Positions 1 through 9,600 of a stretch of 64,000 nt of DNA are shown here, in pieces. The notes under the pieces are model-generated. The model had not been told where the DNA came from, searched no databases, and saw only the letters and a list, made by a program, of their open reading frames with translations. The translations under genes and the position numbers were made by a program. Numbering within the stretch: position 1 is the stretch's first letter; each line of letters begins with the position of its first letter. Origin of the DNA: Pilatotrama ljubarskyi (taxonomy: Eukaryota > Basidiomycota > Agaricomycetes > Polyporales > Polyporaceae); assembly GCA_022385805.1 (NCBI GenBank), contig MU277707.1, positions 174,817 through 238,816 on the forward strand, written 5' to 3'.

Positions 1-1291
1 CTTGGTATGCCTGCAAGAGCGGCTTGAGCTGCGCGGGGTTCGTCAGCCGCGAGAGGAGGTTGCCGAGCACGGCGGCGTCCTCGATGGCCATCGCTGCGCC
101 TTGTGCGCGGTAGGGCTGTGGACGGAACATGAGTCGAATGACCGTTTGTGAAGGATTGGGCTGACGGATACGTACCAGCATGGGATGGCAGGCGTCGCCG
201 AGGAGGATGACTTTGTAAGAGGGATGGATCCACGTCTTGAGCGGCTGACGGTCCATGAGACGCCACTTGAGCGTCGACTTCACAAACCCAAGAAGCTTCC
301 GGATTCTGCGGGCGCCAGCCACTTGTCAGCACCTGCCACACGTCATGTTATCGCTGAAGCACGCACCGGGGCTCGTAGTCGGCAAAGTCGGCGCGCATCT
401 TGTCCGCGCTGCCCTCCGCCGTCCACGACTCGACGGAGCCGTCGTCTGGGTGGGCGAGGACGATGTTGAACTCCTTCTTGGCTCGCTGTGAACGTCTCGA
501 GTTAGCAGAGGGCCGGCTGTCGTGCAAATGGGGCCACTCACGATGCAGTAGGCCATGATATGCCGGCCGGGACCCATCCAGCCGGTCATCTCGGGTGTGT
601 CGACGAATGGCTTAAGTTCCGGATCCTGCAGCAGCAAGTCTGCGGGGATGATGGCGCGGTAGACCGCGTCTCCTGTCGGCTCCGCAGGGTTCGTGTGCCC
701 GAGGACGACCTTTTGGATCATGCTCTTCACGCCGTCCGCGCCGACGATGAGGTCGCCGCGAACGACCTCCCCGGACTCGAGGGTGACGGAGGGTGCGTCC
801 GGGTCCACGCTGACGACGGTCGACTTTAGGCGGAGGGTCATGAACGGCGCAGCGAGGTCGAAGAGGAGCTTGTGCAAATCGGCTCGATGGATGTGATAGT
901 ATGGTGCGCCATACTGCTTTTCCATGTCTGACCAGCGGGTGTAGCCGACGCGCTCGCCGGTGTCATATCGTCGGAGAACGATGGCCTCTGGGCGGACGGC
1001 GACGCGCTCGAGGGCGTCGCCGACGCCCCACCTCCTGAGGAGACGCGATACGTTTGGAGTAACCTGGATGCCGGCGCCGACCTCGCCGATGGCGGAGGCG
1101 GACTCGAAGAGGGTGACTTTGTGTCCGGCTTGGCCGATGCAGTGGGCGGCGGCGAGCCCGCCCATGCCACAGCCGACGATGAGGACATGGAGGCGGTGAG
1201 CAGCCTTGCGGCCGTCGTAGAGGGTTGTGCGCTGAGAGACGCCCTGGGCGTCGGCGGAGCGGTGTGCGGGGACGGGCTCGTGGGTGGCCAT
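1..1291 (-). CDS. FAD-dependent monooxygenase, salicylate hydroxylase-like (3' end outside window)
   Basis: A flavoprotein aromatic-ring hydroxylase of the salicylate 1-monooxygenase family, which would use NAD(P)H and O2 to hydroxylate an aromatic acid in the cytosol. Exons on the minus strand are 542-1291, 367-485, 176-305 and 1-115 (running off the window); the introns of 56-61 nt are GT-AG and phases close. The N-terminal Rossmann motif is VLIVGCGMGGLAAA near residue 37, followed by the acidic FES that binds ADP-ribose. The middle motif VGADGVKS and the late FAD-ribityl motif LGDACHPMLPYRAQGAAMAI span the last intron. The start at 1291 gives about 36 residues before the FAD fold, so a somewhat later start is possible. 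The substrate cannot be read from sequence; gentisate or hydroxybenzoate hydroxylases are alternatives. Confidence 0.93.
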
Positions 1292-1791
1292 GTGTAGCGG
1301 AGGAACAAGGGGGGGATACTACGAGGAAGATTGGGGGGGCATTGCGGGGTAATATAGCGTTTAGGAGGGTAAACGGTTTGACCGAGGTGTTATGGTATAG
1401 CCCATTAGGGCGTCCGGCTGGAGCGTCATGCAGAAGAGAAGGCCGGAGCCAGCATCAGCCTCGCGCACGGGTTCTCAGGCTCACAGGGTCATTGACCGGG
1501 CGATTGCCTTATATGCGCCCATCCCACCCAACTCCTTGCTTTCTCCCGCCCGTGCCATGTCCCGCCGAGGGGCACCCCTCACGTGTCCATCGGACCTACC
1601 CGTCGCAGTCCACTGTCTCATGCAGGGTGCAACGTCGCTGTCCGCTGAAGGCGTGCAGACGGAGGAGCGATCTCAGAGAACTGGTACGAGCGAGTAGAGG
1701 ATGGTGGTCGACGTTAGAGTCGTGCTCGTCGTCTCCGAAGAGTGCGGGGGTTGGCCGCAACATCGTTTTCCCAGGGCGGGGGTGGCTGAAT
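1292..1791. other. intergenic stretch
   Basis: Upstream region of the monooxygenase, ending at the left border of the inverted-repeat element. I see no convincing gene. The minus-strand sequence at about 1596-1790 may continue the interrupted locus that lies on the other side of the element. Confidence 0.4.
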
Positions 1792-1981
1792 CTGGTCTCG
1801 TGCCCAGACGTAGGATGATACAGCCGCACCCCACCACCGCGCTCATCCGACGTCTGGGGCATTTCAGTAGAGGCCTCCTACCTCCCCCCCAATTTGAAAT
1901 TAGTCACGGTCACAGTGCCCAGGCACGCCTCGGGAATCTCGCGTGGCCAGATTACCTCGTCAGATCTCCTCCCTTTTTTGT
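1792..1981 (+). repeat. left terminal inverted repeat
   Basis: This 190-bp repeat reads as the exact reverse complement of 2953-3142. It contains an internal imperfect palindrome around the CCAGACGTAGG and CCGACGTCTGG motifs near its outer end, which could be a transposase-binding or hairpin site. Confidence 0.85.
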
Positions 1982-2055
1982 TATGTCGCCAGATCGATGT
2001 AATGTCTGTTTGGCCCTTGGCCGAGATAATCTGAACGCCACAGCGAAGAGGGTCG

Positions 2056-2610
2056 ATGTTCTGTCTCAACTACACCATGGACATCGAGACACACCGACAC
2101 AATCTCATCAGTCACTACGAGCTATTCCCAAACCACTCTGACGACCTCGAGCCAAACACTATCAGCTATGAGAGCGAACTTGATCTTGAATCGGACGATG
2201 CCGATGGCAGCTGGCAAGATGAGCTGCACATGTTCGAGGATGACCCGTTTGACGACGAAGGCCACCGTGAGCGAGAGGAGGCCGAAGTGTGCTTCGACGA
2301 GGATCATTCAGGCTTACAGGCGGGCATTAGGGAGAGAGAAGTCAGTAGTGATTGTCAGGCCGTGAGGAACGTTCTTGCCTTCATGAAGACCCAGAAAATC
2401 AGGAAGCGGGAGATGACGCTGGGATCCTTCCTCGAGGCCTTGAGCTGGGGCGACACGGACTGTGCTTCAGACAACATAATCCGTGGTCACCGTACGGTAT
2501 TTCTGAAGAGCGCGGAGTTTGCAAGACTATTGCGTACCTGGAGGATGCCTCCCCGCTCCAAGCGCTCCCACCGTTCGCGGCCTGCAGGTGGGCGCCCGTA
2601 CCCGCAATGA
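2056..2610 (+). pseudogene. DUF6589-type transposon protein, N-terminal fragment
   Basis: The frame of 184 codons starts inside the inverted-repeat element. Its first half is acidic (Asp/Glu-rich). Its second half carries a stretch, MTLGSFLEALSWGDTDCASD, followed by an LLRTWRMPPRSK segment, that I recognise from the N-terminal region of large basidiomycete proteins ending in a DUF6589 domain. Those proteins run to many hundreds of residues; this copy stops where it meets the helicase fragment, at about 2590. It has an ATG and a long open frame and could be transcribed, but it is better read as a captured piece than as a working gene. The family assignment is from memory of its typical motif. 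Confidence 0.6.
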
Positions 2611-2845
2611 CAGTGCAGTCGAGACCAAGATGGAGCGCCTCTGCGACATCAAGCTGCCAGTCATGAGGCACCATACCACTGGTGCGTCTGGCGAAAGCGT
2701 CCGACATAGCTTGACGCGTGCGCTGCGAATTGTATCCTCGTTCTTGTTGAGCGCGCAGGCGGGCATTCTCCAGGTTTTGTCGAGCAAGCGCATGCCGGTC
2801 AGAGTTATAGTCACCAGAGCGTCCAGAGTGGTAAGGAGCAGGCAT
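2590..2845 (-). pseudogene. RecQ-like helicase, N-terminal fragment
   Basis: The minus strand encodes a segment MVPHDWQLDVAEALHLGLD followed by CTVIAGTG. This is the Q-motif and first half of the Walker A box (AGTGAGKT) of the RecQ-like DEAD helicases that are abundant in basidiomycete genomes. The match breaks off in the middle of Walker A, after AGTGA, exactly where the opposing DUF6589 fragment begins. Everything needed for ATP hydrolysis is missing, so the fragment is not functional. The break inside a codon motif suggests a repair or template-switch junction during capture. Confidence 0.6.
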
Positions 2846-2952
2846 GTAGATACAGAGCTCGCAGTACGGCAGCTGTGAACACTGGAGGAGGCAGACGAAG
2901 GATGCCGGGCACTATAGACGCGACGCGTTTGCGCTACGGCGAAGATTCATAC

Positions 2953-3142
2953 ACAAAAAAGGGAGGAGATCTGACGAGGTAATCTGGCCACGCGAGATTC
3001 CCGAGGCGTGCCTGGGCACTGTGACCGTGACTAATTTCAAATTGGGGGGGAGGTAGGAGGCCTCTACTGAAATGCCCCAGACGTCGGATGAGCGCGGTGG
3101 TGGGGTGCGGCTGTATCATCCTACGTCTGGGCACGAGACCAG
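2953..3142 (-). repeat. right terminal inverted repeat
   Basis: Partner of the left repeat. It ends in CGAGACCAG, followed directly by the CTGAAT target duplication. Confidence 0.85.
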
Positions 3143-3562
3143 CTGAATCGGGTCTTTGATCGGCGATCTAAGGTTGGCCCAATCCGGAGGCAATGAACGC
3201 TGCTCTATTTCGCCGCGATCCTCAGACTCGGAGGTTGAGTTGCCATGTCTCCCTAGAGCGGGAGCGATTTTACTGAAGACTATCGGGGCGATTTGACTAC
3301 CCAGGAGACAGAGGAAGGAAATGCGATATCGGACGATAGACCATTGCCAACCTTTCTGGAGGTCAGGCTGCGGGCCACTACTCAGAAGTGCGAGAGCCGC
3401 TTCTTGCTGGGGAGAGACAAAATTACACTGGCTTAACATCGTTGCGAAAGACCTTGGTCTCATCAAGAAATAGCTGACAGGAACAGTCGCATAAGTGACC
3501 AACAAGATGTTGCGACCCCACATGTCCATCGTCCTCCGATGCTGGGAGTATGCACGTAACAC
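3143..3562 (-). other. open frame interrupted by the TIR element, unknown product
   Basis: A minus-strand frame of about 140 codons runs into the right end of the element. It has two hydrophobic stretches (ILLVTYATVPVSYFL and YRISFLCLLGSQIAPIVF) that could be membrane segments. Removing the element and one CTGAAT copy keeps the frame open for about 25 codons into 1596-1791, to a Pro-rich then Arg-rich stretch, before a stop. It may be a small membrane-protein gene split by the insertion, or a chance open frame. No family recognised. Confidence 0.3.
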
Positions 3563-4622
3563 GGGGGTGCGTATTGAAGAGCTTCTTCCCGAAATCGATA
3601 CTCTACCTCATATCGACAAACAACTTCCTTCGGAAGGCACTGGTATACGCGATAGAGGTGCCACGAGATGCGGTATCGTGAGACGAGCGCCGTTGTTTCG
3701 GGACGGACAAGTATCACAAAGCATCCGTGCTACTGGATACCACTACGCGATAGTATGTCTACAGTGTATAGAGACCACTACACCCCTGGTTCGGTATGTG
3801 CAACTGTAGCATACAGCAGGTGTAGCTGTGAAGAGGGCCTGATACGATCCTTCGGCGCAGACCTCCTCATGTTCGCAGAAACCGGCCATTGGTGAGTAGC
3901 ATGTTCTTACGCCACCATTCGAGGCTTGACAGTGTGTGTAGCCCTCAACAGCGATTGCGACGACGACTTCGCACTCCCTCGGTATCATCTCTACTCGTCA
4001 GTATGCATGCATGCGTCTGCGACAACGCCACCACACAACCACCACCGTACATACCTCCGGATTTGTGTACGCACCGTTCTGTCGGGTCAGAACCTCGCAT
4101 CGGGTGGACACGGACAGCATCTCCGACAAACTTCCACACTCGCGGAGATGAAAGGGCCCCGAAGGACGAGCTGTCGGCGTCGCAGACGAACCATGTATGT
4201 ATACAGAGGGACGCGTGAATACGCGTCGCACATCATATCGACGCGTACCGTGTAGACACGGGGGCGTGATCGCGCTCCCCGCCTATTTTGGCAAGCGCCC
4301 GATGAGCAACGCGCCAAAATTGCGCCCAAGAGCAGCCGGAGTCGACGGCTCCAAGGTTGTTCCAAGCCTTCCCCTCGGTGTCTTTACGTGGCAATCCTAC
4401 TCCAACGTCAAGAATAGGCAATGGTACCTACACGGCGCGGTTCGAGAACCTACCGCCGGAGGTACAGAGATGAGCGCAAATGCGGTAACACCGATGATGC
4501 TTAGAAGGGACCATCGGACTCGTCCAGTATGTATAAAGTGAGACTTGCCCAACTCGTACACGCGCGGATCGCGCCGAAGGCGTCCCAATATACAAAGACG
4601 TGTGAGCAGTACGGCAGCCTGC
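3563..4622. other. intergenic stretch
   Basis: I find no recognisable protein, RNA gene or repeat here. The open frames on both strands are short and show no spliced continuity. Confidence 0.4.
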
Positions 4623-6215
4623 CTACGCCCCCCGTACCTGCTCATTATTCTTGTCGACCAGGGCCTTCACCGTCTCCGCGATCTCGACCGCGCCCTAGAA
4701 CGCACGAACGTCAATGCATGTTTAGAACCGCTGCGTCTCTCAACCACAATCGCCAAGAACGCCTCTCTCACCGGGGTGTCAGAATGGCAGCAAATAGAGA
4801 CCTCGCTCACGCCCTCGGCGAGGGGGAGGAAGCCCGCGGTGGTCGTGATCATGTTCTCCTCGAGTAATTTGTTTACCCTATCTCTGACGGCGGACAGCGG
4901 CACCGGGTCGTGCTTCCTGCATCATCGCACGCGCGCGGTGCAGAGAGTTTAAGAGCAATAGTACCTCGACGGTCAGTCACCTGCTTGTCGCCTGTTATGC
5001 TTAGGACGCGGACGCGGAAACTCACTTTGTGATGATGAGTTTACCCTCGGGGCTATACTCAAGGTCGGCGAACCATTCTGCGTGGGGGTAGCACGCCATT
5101 CGCCGAGTACACACCGAGATCAGTGGTGAAGTGCCGTGCAGGACGCAGGACGGTGGCGCACGTACCTGCAATGAAGGGCACCCCGAGCTCCTTCGCGGCG
5201 GCTTGGTGGCATGTGCCCGCGAGGCCCATGAAGGGGACGTTGAACGTTTTCGCGACACCTACCGCGGCACGGGCCAGCGCGGGGTCTCGCGCTGTCATAC
5301 CGTACACTGCACCATGAGGCTTGATCTGGGTAGCGTGCAACAGTGGTCATCATCAGCGGAGGAGGCAGGGTTCGGTGCAGGCGGCGACTGACATGGTTGA
5401 GCGTCATCCCGTGGGCGACGAGGAAGCCCAGCAAGGCGCCGACTTGGTATATGAAACACGAGGCTAGCTCTTCCTGCGGAGCGTTCAATGCGACAAGCTT
5501 CGACGCTCTGTCCTCTCAACACTCACAGGCTCCATCGCCATCTCTCGACGGCCAAAGCCCTGCCTGTCAGGCAGCGACGGGTGCGCGCCGACGAGGACGT
5601 TGTTTGCCTTTGCGAGCTGTACCGTCTCGTTCATGATGGAGAAGTCGCTGGAGGTGGGGAAGGAGAGTGAGCTGTCTATTCGTAAATATATGGTGGACGT
5701 ACTCACGAAGCGTGAAACCCACATGCGACGTTCGCCAGGTGGATCGTCTTCATGAGGGCCTCATCGTCTCCCTGCGCTCATCGTGCGTGAATCCGATTCG
5801 AGAGCTCTTGACTCAGCCCAGTGCGGCGTGCACTTACCATCTTGTAGAGGGAGTAGCCCTGAACAAATCACGCGATGAATGAGCAACATGTAGTTGGCCT
5901 CTCAACAGGAAACCAGTGCCTCAAGGAACAAGCTTGAGTGAAGGGAGGCGGCGTGCAACTCCCGCAAGCCGTCGCGGCGCGCACGGCGTCGGGAACTCGT
6001 GCCGCCATGCCGAGCGCCTAGGCGCCCGCTGCTCGTTTGCGGCGTTCGCGCGGCCTCCCTCCTCTCCGTCGCCAACGCCCTCTCATCCGACGTCCACGAT
6101 GACTTGGTCACGCATATAGCCGTAATACTCCTTGCAAGACGGTATGGTTCTGTTGAGGAAGCGAAGCACTCACTTCTCCCATGTCGCAGTTGACTGTCGC
6201 GCGAATACGAGGCAT
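4623..6215 (-). CDS. LamB/YcsF family protein (5-oxoprolinase subunit A type)
   Basis: Homologue of bacterial PxpA, which with PxpB and PxpC opens the lactam ring of 5-oxoproline using ATP. Nine exons close in phase to 252 residues, the usual family length: 6174-6215, 5838-5858, 5707-5771, 5527-5647, 5393-5473, 5166-5325, 5026-5077, 4772-4916, 4623-4694. Signatures in order: NCDMGE at the N-terminus, [43 protein letters not shown], then [15 protein letters not shown] and a C-terminal [19 protein letters not shown] region. The conserved Asp, His and Glu residues of the family are all present. The first intron is long (315 nt) and could hide an extra micro-exon, though the splice used here joins the family motif exactly. 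It is divergently paired with the biotin enzyme that carries PxpB- and PxpC-like domains, which suggests a shared reaction. Confidence 0.93.
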
Positions 6216-6662
6216 GCTGCAGATGCTTGAGCCTGTGGGTTGTTGTCGTCGCGGTGTAGGTCAGGGCCGACGAACGATGAGCTCGAGGCGGTAGAGGTGA
6301 GTGTGAGACAGTCGCGACGTGCTCAAATGACGATATTAATACTGCGCTGGGCGTCGCGAAGGCCGTAGGATTTGGTGGTTGGAGTAGATAGGAGCGTATC
6401 ATGCGATAGAACGATCGTTTCTTCCCCAGGTCATGAGGCCCGCGGCCCGCACTCTCCTCCAATCCTCGCCCGACGCTCTCCTGAAGCCAAGTCTCTGAGG
6501 CCGGCAACGTCCAAGAGCGTTCAGAACAATTCCCTCCCTATCGCGCGTCCTATACATACTCCCGCCCGAGGGGCCTTCGCGCGGAGCCCCGCGTCCGCGC
6601 CCTTCCTGCACTCTTCTTCTAACCACTACCACCACTACAGCATCATAGCCAGGACGTCGAGC
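6216..6662. promoter_or_regulatory. shared bidirectional promoter region
   Basis: The 447 bp between the start codons of the LamB/YcsF gene (minus) and the biotin-carboxylase gene (plus) is the only space available for both promoters, so co-regulation is likely (inference). A TATACATA-like motif lies about 110 bp before the plus-strand start. Confidence 0.6.
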
Positions 6663-9600
6663 ATGACAGCCCAAACGCCTTCGTACGCGTCGCACAAGCT
6701 CCTCGTCGCGAACCGCGGCGAGATCGCCGTCCGCGTCCTCCGCACCGCCCGCCGCCTCGGCATCCCCACCGTCGCCGTCTACACCCGCTCGGACGCGACC
6801 GCCCCCCACGTCGTCCTCGCTAATGAGGCCGTCCCGCTCCGCCCCGACGACGACGACCCGATCTCGAACGCGCGCGGGTACCTCGATGCCGACGCGATTC
6901 TCGCCGTGTGCAAGGCGCGCGGCGTGACCCTCGTTCACCCCGGGTACGGATTCTTGTCGGAGAACGAGCGGTTCGCGCGCATGGTCGTCGATGCGGGCAT
7001 TACGTGGTTGGGACCGCGCCCGGATACCATCGAGGCGATGGGGCTGAAGCATCGCGCGAGGGAGCTGGCGGTCGAGGTGGACGTGCCGCTCGTACCGGGC
7101 TCGAAGAGTCTGCTGCGCGACGTTGACGAGGCTGTGGGTTTGGCGAACGAGATAGGTTACCCGGTCATGTTGAAGTCCACGGCAGGCGGAGGAGGGATGG
7201 GTCTCGTCGTGTGCAACTCTGCGGAGGAGCTGCGAACGAGGTTCGCGTCTACGCAGGCTCGCGCTGAGGTGGGTGCTTCTCGTTCGCGCTGCATTCCTTC
7301 TCATAGCCATGTGCGATAAATACAGACACTGTTCCATAATGCTGGTGTCTTCATCGAGAGGTACTATCCCGCCGCGCGGCACGTCGAAGTGCAAGTAAGT
7401 CCCGCACAACGTCTACATGCGTCTGCGATCTTGACCTTACATACACATTCGTGTAGGTCTTCGGAGACGGCGAAGGACGCGCTATTCACATGGGCGAACG
7501 CGAGTGTAGCGTGCAGCGTAGGCACCAGAAGGTCATCGAGGAGGCGCCGAGTCCCTTCATGCTGCAACGTCCAGGTACATCTCTGCGTCTTTTGGGCGTG
7601 CATATAGCGAGCTCACCTCCGAATAGCCATCCAGGAGAAGATGTGGAGCGCTGCTGTCCGTCTAGCCGAGCACGTCAAGTACGAGTCGGCTGGTAAGTCC
7701 TCCGCGCGCATCCTGAATTGCCCTATGCTGAACAATCCCTGCAGGCACCGTGGAGTTCCTCGTCGACGACGCCTCCGGCGAGTTCTTCTTCCTCGAGATG
7801 AACACCCGCCTGCAGGTCGAGCACCCCGTCACCGAGCAGATCAACCCCGGACTCGACATCGTCGAGCTCATGATCTTGCAGGGGATCACCAAGCACGACA
7901 AGCTCAACGGCGGCGTGCTGTCCCACCCCGCGTTCGACCAGCGGCGCTACGCCGTACCGCCGAAGGAGAGGAAGAGCCACGCGATCGAGGTGCGGGTGTA
8001 CTGCGAGAACCCCGCGGCGCAGTTCAAGCCGTGCCCGGGCGTGTTGCAGCAAGTGGACATTCCGGAGCATGAGTGGTTGCGTGTCGAGACGTGGGTGGGT
8101 GCTCGCATACTGGTTTCGTTGTTGAGTGGTCGCAGCGGGACTGACGATGCGAGATAGGTGGAGACGGGCACGACGATCACGCCCTTCTTCGACCCGCTGG
8201 CGTGCAAGCTGGTGGTGACTGGCTCGACGCGTGCAGAGGCGATCGAGCGTCTCTCGCAGGTGCTAGCTGAGGCGCGGATCTATGGGCCACCGAACAACGT
8301 CCAGTATCTGCGTGCCATATGCGATTCGGAGGCTTTCAAGGCTGGTGCTGCGACGACGACGTTCTTGGACACGTTCGCTTTCTCTCCGAGGTCCGTCATT
8401 CCGTGCACTGCTGACTATCATAGCTCAGCATGCTTCCAGAGCCTTCACAGTGCTGAGCGGCGGGCTGGAGACGACGGTGCAAGACTACCCTGGACGCCGA
8501 ATCGGGCTCGGCATCCCACGGAGCGGGCCCATGGACTCGTATGCCTTCCGCGTCGCGAACGTCCTTGTCGGAAACGACGCCGGCACCGAAGGCTTCGAGC
8601 TCACGCTCACCGGCTGCCGACTCGTCTTCTACACGCCCGCCGTCGTCGCGGTGACCGGCGCGTCCGTGAAGGTGACAGTGAACGGCACGGAAGTACCGAT
8701 GTGGCAGAGCACCGTCGTCCCGGCCGGCGGGAAGCTCGTCATCGGCAACGCCAAGGGCGCCGGGATGCGCATGTACCTCGCGATCAAGGGAGGGTTCCCC
8801 GAGATCCCAAAGTATCTCGGGTCGAAGTCGACGTCGCTTGGACTTGGGGGATACCAAGGCCGTGCGCTGACGGCCGGGGACCAGATCGCCCTCGGAGACT
8901 GCGCGCCCTCTTCTGATGCCACACCTACCCTCGCCCTCCCAGCCTCCCTCATCCCCTCATACCCACAAGACTGGACGATCCACGTCCTCCCCGGACCGCA
9001 CTGCGACCCGACGTTCATCACGCCTTCTGGCATCGCGAACTTCTTTAGCACGAAATGGGCAGTGAGCGCCGCGAGCAACCGGATGGGCGTGCGCCTCGAG
9101 GGCCCGCCGATCGGCTGGGCGCGCGAGACGGGCGGCGAGGGCGGCTCGCACCCGAGCAACATCCTCGACAACGGGTACGCTTTCGGGACAGTGAATGTGA
9201 ACGGGGACACCCCTGTCATCTTGACGAACGAGGGCCCGGATATGGGAGGGTATGCGTGTGTGTGCACGGTCGCGAGCGGGGATCTGTGAGTGCATGCTCG
9301 GCGTTCTTGTTCGTGATGTGTCCGGGGGCTCAGAAGAACGTGCTTAGGTGGAAGTTGGGCCAGTTGAGAGCGGGCGCGACTGTGCGGTTCGAGCGCGTCT
9401 CGCACGAGCAAGCGGTCGGGCTGCTCCGTCAACAGAACGACTTGATGAAGGAGTTGGCAGAGTACTCCAAGACTTCGTCATCACCCGGTGTCGCCCCGAG
9501 TCCAGCGCTGGAGGACCAGCCCATAGACCCTCGCTTGCACGAGGTGCCTGCAGATCCTTCAACGGGAAGGCTGGGCGTTGTCTTCCGTCAGGTGAGTCGC

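Larger units (their letters stand above)
1792..3142. mobile_element. non-autonomous TIR DNA transposon carrying gene fragments
   Basis: A 1351-bp element bounded by inverted repeats of 190 bp that read as identical, starting CTGGTCTCGTGCCCAGACG. CTGAAT lies directly outside both ends, giving a 6-bp target duplication (7 bp if the outer base is shifted). There is no transposase; the interior holds a plus-strand DUF6589-like fragment and a minus-strand RecQ-like helicase fragment meeting head to head. The identical long repeats point to a recent insertion. The superfamily is not clear: 6-7 bp duplications do not fit hAT or Tc1/mariner. Confidence 0.85.

Noticed and set aside
5902..6507. 201-codon minus-strand frame over the first exon of the LamB/YcsF gene
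   Set aside because: It is in another frame from the family motifs and mostly covers the 315-nt intron and promoter.
6399..7409. 336-codon minus-strand frame
   Set aside because: Antisense to the biotin carboxylase exons; it lacks motifs and is an effect of strong third-position GC.
8629..9432. 267-codon minus-strand frame
   Set aside because: Antisense to the AHS2/PxpC-type exon of the biotin enzyme.
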